Positions 1-5,799 are shown, counted from the stretch's first letter. The stretch: DNA of 8,242 nucleotides from Kiritimatiellia bacterium (GCA_017430155.1 JAFRNO010000719.1:1-8242); one strand, 5' to 3'. Notes: generated from the letters alone by a model not told the origin. A program made the numbers and translations.

Positions 1-1781
1 ACGGGTACTCCGTCTCGGGACGTCTGGAGCAAGACGGCCTTCTTCGGTTCACGCTCCGTTTCTCTCGGATCCCCTCCGCGGATCGCATCTGGCTCGACAT
101 TCCCGTCAAGAAGGAGTTCGCGACCTTGTTCCACGCCTGCGGCGAAGGCGTGCGGTCGAATCCCGCCGGATTCGTCCCGGAACGGACGGGCGTGGTCTTC
201 AGGAGCCGGAGCATTCCGCAGACACACGTGTCCAACTTCATCCCCTACTGCTGGGTGGGGACGGATACGCGCGGAATCGCGTATGCCGCCGACACGGACT
301 TGGGATGGGTTCACTCGGAGAAGCGCGACGCGGTCGAGATCGTGCGCCATGCCGACGGCGCCGTGTCGATTCGCCTGAACCTCGTGAACGACATGCGAGG
401 GAGCGGGCGTGTTGCAACGGCGGGCACGGGGTGCCCGCCCTACCAGTTCGAACTCGCGCTGATGGCGTCCCCCGTGAAGCCGATGCCGAAGGGATGGCGC
501 GGGTGGTCGGACGGGTTCGCGTATCGGGGAACGCGAAACGCGCGTTGTCTCGTCTCGCCGCCGTACTGGGGGAATTTCTGCGCCTGGGCGGGACGCTATC
601 CCGCTTGGGGCGAGTTCGAGTATGTCCGGAAACTGCGCGAGGCGTTGGACACCGGACGCACCGACGAGACGTACGTGAAGCAGTGGATCGAGCGCGTGTG
701 CGAGGGAAGCTCGCCGGAGACGGGCTGGACGAACAGGAAAGATCCGGCGTCCCGGCGGACGTACGTGGCGAACCACGCATGGGCCGGCCAGTACATCGCC
801 AGGAGTCTGCACGGACTCCCGGATCCGATCCTGTACTTCTACACGTGCGACGCGGAGAGCGCGGAACCGCTCGCCGAATACGCCACGTTCCGCGACGAAT
901 GGGCGTCGTGCAAGGTGGCGATTCCGTCCTTCGCCGACTACTCCCTCTGGTATCTCGACAAGATGCTCGCCTGCGGGATGCAGGGCGTGTACGACGACAA
1001 CACCTTCATCTGCTGCAATTTCAACTGGGCGACGGGAGAGGCGAAGGTGGACGGGAACGGGACGGTCCATCCCTCGTTCGGAATCTGGAATGCGCGCGAA
1101 CACCGGCGGCGGCAGGCGAACATGCTGGTCGCCCGCGGACTCTTCCCGTGGATCACGGTGCACCACACGAACGGCAACATCCTGCCCGTGCTGGGATTCG
1201 CTGCGAACTCAATGGGGATGGAATGGCGGTACGGCACCAGCGATTTCCAGACGCGGTTCTCGCCCGACTACATCCGCGCCGTCTGCCAAGGGCTCCAGGG
1301 CGGATTCTTCCCGACCGTGCTGGACGGCATCGAGGGCCTGGAGAAGAACCCGCAGGAGCGCGTGCGCGTGACGCGGACCATGCTCGCCGCGTTGCTGGTG
1401 CACGAGGTGCGCCCGACCTGCGCGCGCGGATGCGACGCGGAGACGGTCGTCGCGACGATGAACCGGCTGATGGCGTTCGGGATCGCGGCGGACGACTGCG
1501 CCTACACGGCATACTGGGATGCGGCGAATCCGGTCGCGTGTTCGGAAAAGGACGTGCTTGTCAGCGTCTACCGGCGCGGCGACAAGCTGCTGGCCGTGTG
1601 CGGAAGCTGGTCTGAAGACGCGCGCGAGGTGGCGCTCTCCCTGAAATCCGGTACGATCGCCGTGGCGAAGAATGCGGAAACCGGCGCCCCCGTTCCCGTC
1701 ACGGGCGGCACCGTCCGCTTCCCTCTCGCCAAACACGACTTTGCCCTCATCGAACTCCTCGCGCGGCCTGAAACCCCTTGA
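1..1781 (+). CDS. DUF6067 / GH123-like glycoside hydrolase domain protein, 5' truncated
   Basis: The reading frame is open from base 3 to the TGA at 1779-1781 (592 residues visible), so the true start lies left of the window. An apparent TTG start at 126 is internal, because homologous-looking sequence (IWLDIPVKKEFATLFH) runs through it. The N-terminal part resembles the beta-rich DUF6067 (GH123-like N-terminal) domain: RSNPAGFVPERTG, then PYCWVGTDTRGIAYAADTD (about 240-300), then MASPVKPMPKGWRGW (about 463-507). A probable TIM-barrel domain follows, with GVYDDN near 984-1001 and HPSFGIWNAREHRRRQANM near 1069-1125; acidic residues in the first are candidate catalytic positions. A small beta-sandwich-like C-terminus (VLVSVYRRGDKLLAVCGSW) ends the protein. 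Members of this family are usually secreted and are annotated as glycoside hydrolases without a firm substrate. Family assignment is fairly sure; substrate and activity are unknown. Confidence 0.8.
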   Translation, partial: GYSVSGRLEQDGLLRFTLRFSRIPSADRIWLDIPVKKEFATLFHACGEGVRSNPAGFVPERTGVVFRSRSIPQTHVSNFIPYCWVGTDTRGIAYAADTDLGWVHSEKRDAVEIVRHADGAVSIRLNLVNDMRGSGRVATAGTGCPPYQFELALMASPVKPMPKGWRGWSDGFAYRGTRNARCLVSPPYWGNFCAWAGRYPAWGEFEYVRKLREALDTGRTDETYVKQWIERVCEGSSPETGWTNRKDPASRRTYVANHAWAGQYIARSLHGLPDPILYFYTCDAESAEPLAEYATFRDEWASCKVAIPSFADYSLWYLDKMLACGMQGVYDDNTFICCNFNWATGEAKVDGNGTVHPSFGIWNAREHRRRQANMLVARGLFPWITVHHTNGNILPVLGFAANSMGMEWRYGTSDFQTRFSPDYIRAVCQGLQGGFFPTVLDGIEGLEKNPQERVRVTRTMLAALLVHEVRPTCARGCDAETVVATMNRLMAFGIAADDCAYTAYWDAANPVACSEKDVLVSVYRRGDKLLAVCGSWSEDAREVALSLKSGTIAVAKNAETGAPVPVTGGTVRFPLAKHDFALIELLARPETP

Positions 1782-1806
1782 CGCGGACGAAGGGAAATGC
1801 GATAAT
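1778..1806 (+). promoter_or_regulatory. Sigma70-type promoter for the EEP hydrolase / Gfo-Idh pair
   Basis: A -35 box TTGACG (1778-1783) and a -10 box GATAAT (1801-1806) are separated by exactly 17 bases. Each differs from the TTGACA/TATAAT consensus at one position. The -35 box overlaps the TGA stop of the upstream gene. Transcription would start near 1812-1814, giving a leader of about 25 nt before the ATG at 1838. The near-ideal boxes and spacing in GC-rich surroundings make a chance match less likely, but there is no experimental support. Confidence 0.65.
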
Positions 1807-1837
1807 TGCCGCGTATTCGCAAGAGGAAAAATCTCAA

Positions 1838-2647
1838 ATGAAACAAATTATTGGATTTGCCGTGCTCGGCGGCGCGCTTGCGTGCGGAGCAACCGGCTGC
1901 ATGACAGACGGAGTGGCGTCGGCGCCGAAGCCGCTGACGATGATGAGCCTCAACATTCGCATGGGATGCGGGCTCAAGGACCCGTTCAAGCTCCCGGAAG
2001 GGGGGCTGGGGCATCTGCCGCAGTGCGCTGAGGTGATCCGCCGGGTCGATCCCGATTGGGTGGCCATCCAGGAAATCGACCGGGGCACGCTACGGGCGGG
2101 GCACGTCGACCAGACCGCCGAGCTGGCGCGTCTGTGCGGACTACACGGGACGTTCGTCAAGAAGGTGCCCCGTCCGGACGGCGACTACGGCCTCGCGGTC
2201 CTCTCGAAGGAGAAGCCGATCGGCGTCTCGAAGATCCTGATGCCGGGCTCGTCGCACACGCGCTGCGTGGAGATCGTGGAGTTCAAGGACTACATCGTGG
2301 CCTGCACGCATTTCCCGCTGAAGGAGGAATTCCGCGTCCGCGCCGCCGAGATCGTGCGCCTGAACCTGGCGGACCGGGAGAAGCCCGTGTTCCTCGCGGG
2401 CGACCTCAACGCGCTGCCGGAGTCGCCTGAGATCGCCGAGCTGAAGAAGGGCTTCACGATCCTCAGCGACACGTCGAAGCCCACGTTCCGCGCCGACAAC
2501 CCGTCGCGGTGCATCGACTACATCCTGGTCGACACGGCGCACGCGGAAACGGTCAAGGTGCAGTCCTACGAGACGATCGCGGACACAAACGCGACAGACC
2601 ACTGCGGACTCGTCCTCAAGGCGGAGTTCAACGGAGGGGTCAAATGA
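1838..2647 (+). CDS. Lipoprotein endonuclease/exonuclease/phosphatase-family hydrolase
   Basis: The protein has 269 residues with the full set of EEP-fold (DNase I-like) metal-dependent phosphoesterase motifs: SLNIRMG (Asn near residue 40), AIQEID with metal ligand Glu79, THFPL with His158, AGDLN with Asp189/Asn191, RCIDYILV, and the terminal TDH with Asp254/His255. The fold cleaves phosphodiester or phosphomonoester bonds; family members act on nucleic acids, inositol phosphates or sphingolipids, and the substrate here is not readable. The ATG at 1838 is chosen over an in-frame TTG at 1778 because it follows a purine-rich AAGAGG (1821-1826) and starts a lipoprotein-type signal peptide, MKQIIGFAVLGGALACGATG, with the candidate lipidated Cys21. 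The frame between 1778 and 1838 overlaps the promoter. The stop overlaps the next ATG by 4 nt, implying translational coupling to the oxidoreductase. Likely location is the periplasmic face of a membrane. Confidence 0.88.
   Translation: MKQIIGFAVLGGALACGATGCMTDGVASAPKPLTMMSLNIRMGCGLKDPFKLPEGGLGHLPQCAEVIRRVDPDWVAIQEIDRGTLRAGHVDQTAELARLCGLHGTFVKKVPRPDGDYGLAVLSKEKPIGVSKILMPGSSHTRCVEIVEFKDYIVACTHFPLKEEFRVRAAEIVRLNLADREKPVFLAGDLNALPESPEIAELKKGFTILSDTSKPTFRADNPSRCIDYILVDTAHAETVKVQSYETIADTNATDHCGLVLKAEFNGGVK
2633..2637 (+). promoter_or_regulatory. Ribosome binding site for the Gfo/Idh/MocA gene
   Basis: GGAGG lies inside the last codons of the upstream gene, 6 nt before the ATG at 2644 and 9 nt before a second in-frame ATG at 2647. 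Both spacings are workable, so the start could be either one; the Tat signal is intact in both cases. Confidence 0.7.
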
Positions 2648-4014
2648 TGAACAGGCAAACTCGACGGACATTTCTCGGCACGGCGGCGGCAGGTGCGTTC
2701 TTCATCCCCGCGCGTACGCTCTACGGACAGGAGCTGCCCCGCAAGCAGCTGCGTCTCGCGATGGTGGGCGCGGGCGGCATCGGCGGTCCCACGTGCGACC
2801 TGCTGTGCCAGGCGGGTGCGACGGTGGCGGCGCTCTGCGACGTGAACGCGAACGCGCTCGCCGCGCAGGCGAAGCGGCATCCCGGCATCCCCACGTACAT
2901 GGACTGGCGCGAGCTTCTCAAGCACCACAAGGACTTCGACGCGGTGGCGGTGTGCACGCCCGACCACACGCACGCGATCGTGGGCCTCCACGCGATGCGC
3001 CTCGGGAAGCACGTCTACATCCAGAAGCCGCTCGCGCACTCCTACGAGGAGTGCCGCATGCTGATGGCCGAGCAGGCGCGCACGGGCGTGGTGGCGCAGA
3101 TGGGCAACCAGCACCATCCGCGCGGGAAGGCGTACCGCATCCTCGCGGAGACGGGGATCATCGGCGAGGTGACGGAGGTGGTGTGCTGGACGGACCGTCC
3201 GGGCCGCTTCTGGACGCCCGCGCCGAAGGAGTATCCGAAGACGGGCGCGTTCGACCGCGGCTTCACGGCCGAGTCGTGGAACGTGTGGCTGGGTCCGGGG
3301 CCGGAGCATCCCTGCTCGCCGCTCATCGCGCCGCGCGTGTGGCGCGGCTGGTGGGACTACGGCACGGGCGCGATCGGCGACATGGCGATCCACAACGCCG
3401 ACCCGGCGTTCGAGGCGTTCGGCTGGGGCGCGCCCGTGTCGGTGAAGGGCATCTGCGACGAGCCGGTGGTGGCGGCGTTTCCGGGCCGCGCGAAGATCGA
3501 GATGACGTTCGCGCCCACGCCCAAGTGTCCGCGCGCCGTGAAGTTCACGTGGATGAACGACAGCCAGACGCCGCCGCTCCCGAAGGGCGTGCACCCCAAG
3601 TACGCGTTCGGCGACAACGGCCTCATGTTCGTCGGCACGAAGGGCGTCTTCAACGGCGTGGTGTGGGGCGGCGGCAACCCGCTCGTGATCGCCGCCGCGG
3701 ACCATGCGTGGAACGCGGAGACGAAGGAGATGCAGCGCGCGGGGGCGGCGGCGCTGAAGGGCCTCACCTTCCACAGCCACTTCAAGGAGTTCGTCGACGC
3801 CGCGAAGGCGGGCGACCCGCAGGCGTGCGCCAGCAAGATGGCCTACGCGGCGCCGTTCACGCAGGCGCTCCTCGTGGGCGCGATCGGCCTGCGCTTCCCC
3901 AACCGCGAGCTGCGCTTCGACCCGGCGGCGGGACGCTTCACCAACTGCTCCGAGGCGAACGCGTTCCTTGCGGCGCCTTCGCGCGGCGCGTTCTCGATGA
4001 AGGACTTCGCGTAG
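2644..4014 (+). CDS. Tat-exported Gfo/Idh/MocA-family oxidoreductase
   Basis: The protein has 456 residues (455 if started at 2647). A twin-arginine signal RRTFLG (Arg7-Arg8) precedes a hydrophobic AAAGAFFIPA stretch, so the enzyme is predicted to be exported folded with its NAD(P) cofactor. The N-terminal Rossmann fold begins LRLAMVGAGGIGG (GxGxxG at residues 42-47), followed by CDVN and VCTPDHTHA. The usual EKP motif is QKP here (Gln127-Lys128-Pro129), keeping the lysine. The C-terminal domain has WWDYGTGAIGDMAIH with His250 in the catalytic-region position. This combination is common in exported PVC and Bacteroidota members often annotated as sugar or inositol dehydrogenases. The sugar substrate is unknown. 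It is coupled to the preceding lipoprotein hydrolase by an ATGA overlap, which suggests a shared pathway. The family call is firm and the reaction is inferred. Confidence 0.92.
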   Translation: MMNRQTRRTFLGTAAAGAFFIPARTLYGQELPRKQLRLAMVGAGGIGGPTCDLLCQAGATVAALCDVNANALAAQAKRHPGIPTYMDWRELLKHHKDFDAVAVCTPDHTHAIVGLHAMRLGKHVYIQKPLAHSYEECRMLMAEQARTGVVAQMGNQHHPRGKAYRILAETGIIGEVTEVVCWTDRPGRFWTPAPKEYPKTGAFDRGFTAESWNVWLGPGPEHPCSPLIAPRVWRGWWDYGTGAIGDMAIHNADPAFEAFGWGAPVSVKGICDEPVVAAFPGRAKIEMTFAPTPKCPRAVKFTWMNDSQTPPLPKGVHPKYAFGDNGLMFVGTKGVFNGVVWGGGNPLVIAAADHAWNAETKEMQRAGAAALKGLTFHSHFKEFVDAAKAGDPQACASKMAYAAPFTQALLVGAIGLRFPNRELRFDPAAGRFTNCSEANAFLAAPSRGAFSMKDFA

Positions 4015-4024
4015 AAGGAAATTT

Positions 4025-4059
4025 ACAAACGGATTTGCTCACGCCTAACGGCGTTCGCG
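4025..4059 (-). repeat. Left inverted copy of the cassette-end repeat
   Basis: This 35-bp stretch is the reverse complement of 4509-4543 except at 4041 (A) and 4054 (T). These two bases face each other in a 5-bp stem, ACGCC (4041-4045) and GGCGT (4050-4054), closed by a TAAC loop on this strand (GTTA on the other). The similarity stops abruptly after 4059. Confidence 0.9.
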
Positions 4060-4091
4060 AATGGGGAACATGGACGAAAGGAAGGTGGACG

Positions 4092-4484
4092 GTGCTTCTC
4101 TTTGCTGAAGAGACGGGAAAAATAATCAACGCGTGCATAGAAGTGCACCGAGAACTTGGAAATGGCTTTCTGGAGGCCGTCTACCAGGATGCGTTGGAGA
4201 TCGAGTTTCAAGAGCAGGGGATCCCCTATCGCCGTGAGGCACAGATCCCGGTGTTCTACAAGGGCCATAAGCTTGACAAGGAATACTTCGCGGACTTCAT
4301 CTGCTACGAGAAGGTCGTCGTTGAACTCAAGTGCGTCGCCCGTCTTGTGAATGCGCATAAGGCACAGGTGATTAATTACCTGCATGGCACGGGTTTACCA
4401 GTCGGACTTCTCGTGAACTTTGCCGAGGCCTCTCTGAAATGGGAACGCCTGACACACTTTAAGGAGGCCGCGCCGAGAGATTGA
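4092..4484 (+). CDS. GxxExxY family protein (PD-(D/E)XK nuclease-like)
   Basis: Read from GTG 4092 the product has 130 residues, typical of the family. The signature G-x-x-E-x-x-Y is seen as GFLEAVY (Gly25, Glu28, Tyr31) after IINACIEVHRELGN. The nuclease-like core is EYFADF (Asp68) followed by VVVELK (Glu78, Lys80), then AQVINYL (Gln92) and GLLVNF. These match the PDDEXK_3-type (GxxExxY) family, for which no activity is well established. GTG 4092 is the only sensible in-frame start, with AAAGGAAG (4077-4084) ahead of it. Two better-looking ATGs (4061, 4070) sit in another frame that ends in a TGA inside the gene, so the 5' end may be frameshifted or misread. The gene is less GC-rich than its neighbours and lies between inverted repeats, suggesting it was acquired. 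The family is certain and the role unknown. Confidence 0.85.
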   Translation: MLLFAEETGKIINACIEVHRELGNGFLEAVYQDALEIEFQEQGIPYRREAQIPVFYKGHKLDKEYFADFICYEKVVVELKCVARLVNAHKAQVINYLHGTGLPVGLLVNFAEASLKWERLTHFKEAAPRD

Positions 4485-4499
4485 CTCCTCCGCACACCT

Positions 4500-4546
4500 T
4501 CTCAGTCCCGCGAGCGCCGTTAGGCGCGAGCAAATCCGTTTGTTAA
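4500..4546 (+). repeat. 47-bp cassette-end repeat, copy 1
   Basis: Identical over 47 bp to 4583-4629 and inverted relative to 4025-4059. It holds a hairpin GCGCC (4514-4518) - GTTA - GGCGC (4523-4527). On each side of the stem lies GA (4512-4513 and 4528-4529), enclosed by a C-G pair (4511 and 4530), so the stem could extend through tandem G.A mismatches. There is no T-tract after it, so it does not look like an intrinsic terminator. Confidence 0.93.
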
Positions 4547-4582
4547 CACCATTAAGAAGTTTTACAGATGAAAAGCCTTTAC
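4538..4582 (+). repeat. Upstream duplicate of the carbon-nitrogen hydrolase leader
   Basis: The 21 bases 4538-4558 (GTTTGTTAACACC then ATTAAGAA) are identical to 4650-4670. After a few variable bases both copies continue with ACA, then G or A, then ATGAAAAGC. In the second copy this ATG is the start of the real gene at 4677; in this copy it starts a 12-codon dead end. The first nine bases also belong to the 47-bp repeat, so two repeat families overlap here. This suggests the leader was duplicated when the repeat was copied or inserted. Confidence 0.75.
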
Positions 4583-4606
4583 TCTCAGTCCCGCGAGCGC
4601 CGTTAG
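4568..4606 (+). pseudogene. 12-codon start fragment ending inside the repeat
   Basis: ATG 4568 reads MKSLYSQSRERR and stops at TAG 4604-4606, which is formed by the GTTA loop of repeat copy 2. The first codons ATGAAAAGC and the leader before them equal those of the real gene at 4677, which also begins MKS. It is most simply a gene start interrupted by the repeat, but it could be a translated leader peptide. The mini-ORF is visible; its meaning is inference. Confidence 0.4.
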
Positions 4607-4629
4607 GCGCGAGCAAATCCGTTTGTTAA
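4583..4629 (+). repeat. 47-bp cassette-end repeat, copy 2
   Basis: Exact copy of 4500-4546, 36 bp downstream in the same orientation, with the same hairpin GCGCC (4597-4601) - GTTA - GGCGC (4606-4610). Identity stops at 4629/4630. Complete identity of two copies while the left inverted copy has diverged implies a recent duplication or gene conversion on the right side. Confidence 0.93.
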
Positions 4630-4649
4630 TTAAAAACATCAACAAAGCT

Positions 4650-4676
4650 GTTTGTTAACACCATTAAGAAATACAA
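4650..4676 (+). promoter_or_regulatory. A/T-rich leader of the carbon-nitrogen hydrolase gene
   Basis: This segment holds the second copy of the duplicated leader (4650-4670) and ends at the ATG. There is no strong Shine-Dalgarno; the closest is AAGAAA (4666-4671), 5 nt before the start. Just upstream, TTTGTT (4622-4627), AACAAA (4641-4646) and TTTGTT (4651-4656) could pair in two mutually exclusive ways. I find no convincing -35/-10 pair, so the promoter for the next gene is not identified. Confidence 0.4.
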
Positions 4677-5762
4677 ATGAAAAGCAGGATTTACGTGTTG
4701 GCGGCCGTTTGGATGGCGGCGTTTTTGGCGGGGTTTCAACTTCCGGCGGCGGCCGAAGAGTTCCCGCCGCCCTGCGATCCGGTGCCCGTGAAGAAGCCCG
4801 TGAAGATGGTGCGCCGCGAGATCACGGTGTCCATCATCGGCGTGGCGCGTCCGCCGATGCCCGCGAACAGGCGGCCGTCCCTCGATGCCTGCGTGGCGTA
4901 CTGGACGCGGGCCATGAACCGCGAGATCGCGAACGTCCCCGACCTCGTCGTGCTGCCGGAAGGCGTCGACTCCTGGGCCGGCGCGACGCCCGCGGAGAAG
5001 CTCGACTGGGTCCGCCGCCGCGGCGACCGCCTCCTCAAGGCGTTCCAGGCGTATGCCCGCGACCACCGCTGCTACCTTGTGTTCAACTCCTACCGGCAGA
5101 GGAAGGACGGCCGTTTCGCGAACTGCACCTACGCCCTCGACCGCGACGGGGACGTGGTGGCCGTCTACGACAAGGTGTACCCGACGCCGGACGAAATCGA
5201 ATGGAAGGAACTCCCCATCGTGCCGGGCGAGGGACCGGTGGCCGTGGAGACCGACTTCGGCCGGCTCTCGTTCGCCACGTGCTTCGACCTCAACTTCCGC
5301 GACCTCCTCATGGCCACGGCCGCGCTGAAGCCCGACGTGATCGCCTTCTGCAGCGCCTACAACGGCGACTTCTGGCAGCGGACGTGGAGCTATACGTGCC
5401 GGAGCTATCTCGTCGGCTGCACGGTCGGGACGCTCGCGAAAGACGTCTCCGGCCCTTCGGGCGAAGCGCTCTTCCATTCGCATACCTATTTCCAGACGGC
5501 GACCGTGAAAATCAACACCAACTACCGGGTGTGCCACCTTGACCACAACTGGACCGGCCTGCAGAAGGCGGTGGACAAGTACGGTCCGCATGTGACGGTG
5601 CGCAACCCGGGCGCCGTGGGGTGCGTGACGCTGCTGTCCAACGACCCGGAACTCAAGGCCGGGGACGTGGTGAAGGAGTTCGGCTTGGAGGAGTGGGACG
5701 ACTACTACGCGCGCAGCGTCCGCACGCGCGGGGGACCGCTTGCCCTTCCGCGCAAAAAGTGA
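4677..5762 (+). CDS. Secreted carbon-nitrogen hydrolase (nitrilase superfamily)
   Basis: The protein has 361 residues. The first ~26 form a Sec-type signal peptide (MKSR, hydrophobic VLAAVWMAAFLAGF, then LPAAAEE with a likely cleavage after AAA). The mature part carries the complete nitrilase-fold Glu-Lys-Cys triad: LPEG with Glu95, YDKVYP with Lys166, and FATCFDLNF with Cys202. Such enzymes hydrolyse amides, carbamoyl groups or nitriles through a cysteine thioester. Most characterised members are cytoplasmic, so the export signal suggests a periplasmic or external amide substrate. ATG 4677 is the only start that gives the whole signal peptide. It follows the repeat-laden 192-bp spacer, so its expression may depend on sequence brought in by the cassette. 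The C-terminus is basic (LPRKK). The superfamily call is firm and the substrate unknown. Confidence 0.88.
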   Translation: MKSRIYVLAAVWMAAFLAGFQLPAAAEEFPPPCDPVPVKKPVKMVRREITVSIIGVARPPMPANRRPSLDACVAYWTRAMNREIANVPDLVVLPEGVDSWAGATPAEKLDWVRRRGDRLLKAFQAYARDHRCYLVFNSYRQRKDGRFANCTYALDRDGDVVAVYDKVYPTPDEIEWKELPIVPGEGPVAVETDFGRLSFATCFDLNFRDLLMATAALKPDVIAFCSAYNGDFWQRTWSYTCRSYLVGCTVGTLAKDVSGPSGEALFHSHTYFQTATVKINTNYRVCHLDHNWTGLQKAVDKYGPHVTVRNPGAVGCVTLLSNDPELKAGDVVKEFGLEEWDDYYARSVRTRGGPLALPRKK

Positions 5763-5769
5763 AGGGGGC

Positions 5770-5799
5770 TTGTGTCCACGGCGCGGGATGGGTTATAAT
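5770..5799 (+). promoter_or_regulatory. Sigma70-type promoter for the LamG/DUF2341 gene
   Basis: A perfect -10 box TATAAT (5794-5799) is preceded by TTGTGT (5770-5775) at an 18-bp spacing. Transcription would begin near 5806, leaving a leader of about 36 nt with a strong ribosome binding site. It lies in the 79-bp gap after the hydrolase stop. The -10 box is convincing and the -35 box is weak. Confidence 0.6.

Larger units (their letters stand above)
4025..4546 (+). mobile_element. Putative small GxxExxY cassette with hairpin-bearing terminal inverted repeats
   Basis: One short gene is enclosed by inverted repeats: 4025-4059 on the left and 4509-4543 on the right match in inverted orientation at 33 of 35 bases. 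The cassette starts 10 nt after the oxidoreductase stop. It is visibly more A/T-rich than the flanking genes. A second identical copy of the right end lies at 4583-4629, so the outer limit could be 4629. I see no clear target-site duplication and no transposase, so any movement would need a helper enzyme in trans, or the GxxExxY nuclease-like protein itself. Calling it mobile is inference from structure; it could also be a fixed gene with structured flanks. Confidence 0.55.

Noticed and set aside
126..128. TTG as the start of the first gene
   Set aside because: The same frame continues upstream to the window edge with family-like sequence, and there is no ribosome binding site before it.
2566..3780. 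Long minus-strand open frame (404 codons) opposite the Gfo/Idh gene, and similar ones opposite the DUF6067 gene, the carbon-nitrogen hydrolase gene (4626-5591) and the LamG gene (6367-7665)
   Set aside because: These are shadows caused by high GC at third codon positions. Their products are Arg/Ala/His-rich without recognisable domains, while the + strand proteins have full motifs.
4015..4024. Target-site duplication at the cassette borders
   Set aside because: The bases left of 4025 (GGAAATTT) do not match those right of 4546 or 4629 convincingly; only loose A/T similarity is seen.
2793..4484. A 563-codon + strand frame that would fuse upstream sequence to the GxxExxY protein
   Set aside because: Its first 400 codons are an out-of-frame reading of the oxidoreductase gene; only the part after about 4092 resembles a protein family.
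4500..4546. Intrinsic transcription terminator formed by the repeat hairpin
   Set aside because: The stem is only 5 bp before mismatches and is not followed by a run of T residues.
4500..4629. CRISPR-like pattern: 47-bp repeat, 36-bp spacer, 47-bp repeat
   Set aside because: Only two direct copies exist, a third is inverted at 4025, the spacer is a duplicated gene leader, and no cas genes are present.
4622..4657. Bacteroidota-type promoter (TTTG with a downstream TAnnTTTG)
   Set aside because: The downstream element reads GCTGTTTG instead of TAnnTTTG and the spacing is off. The other promoters in the window are of sigma70 consensus type.
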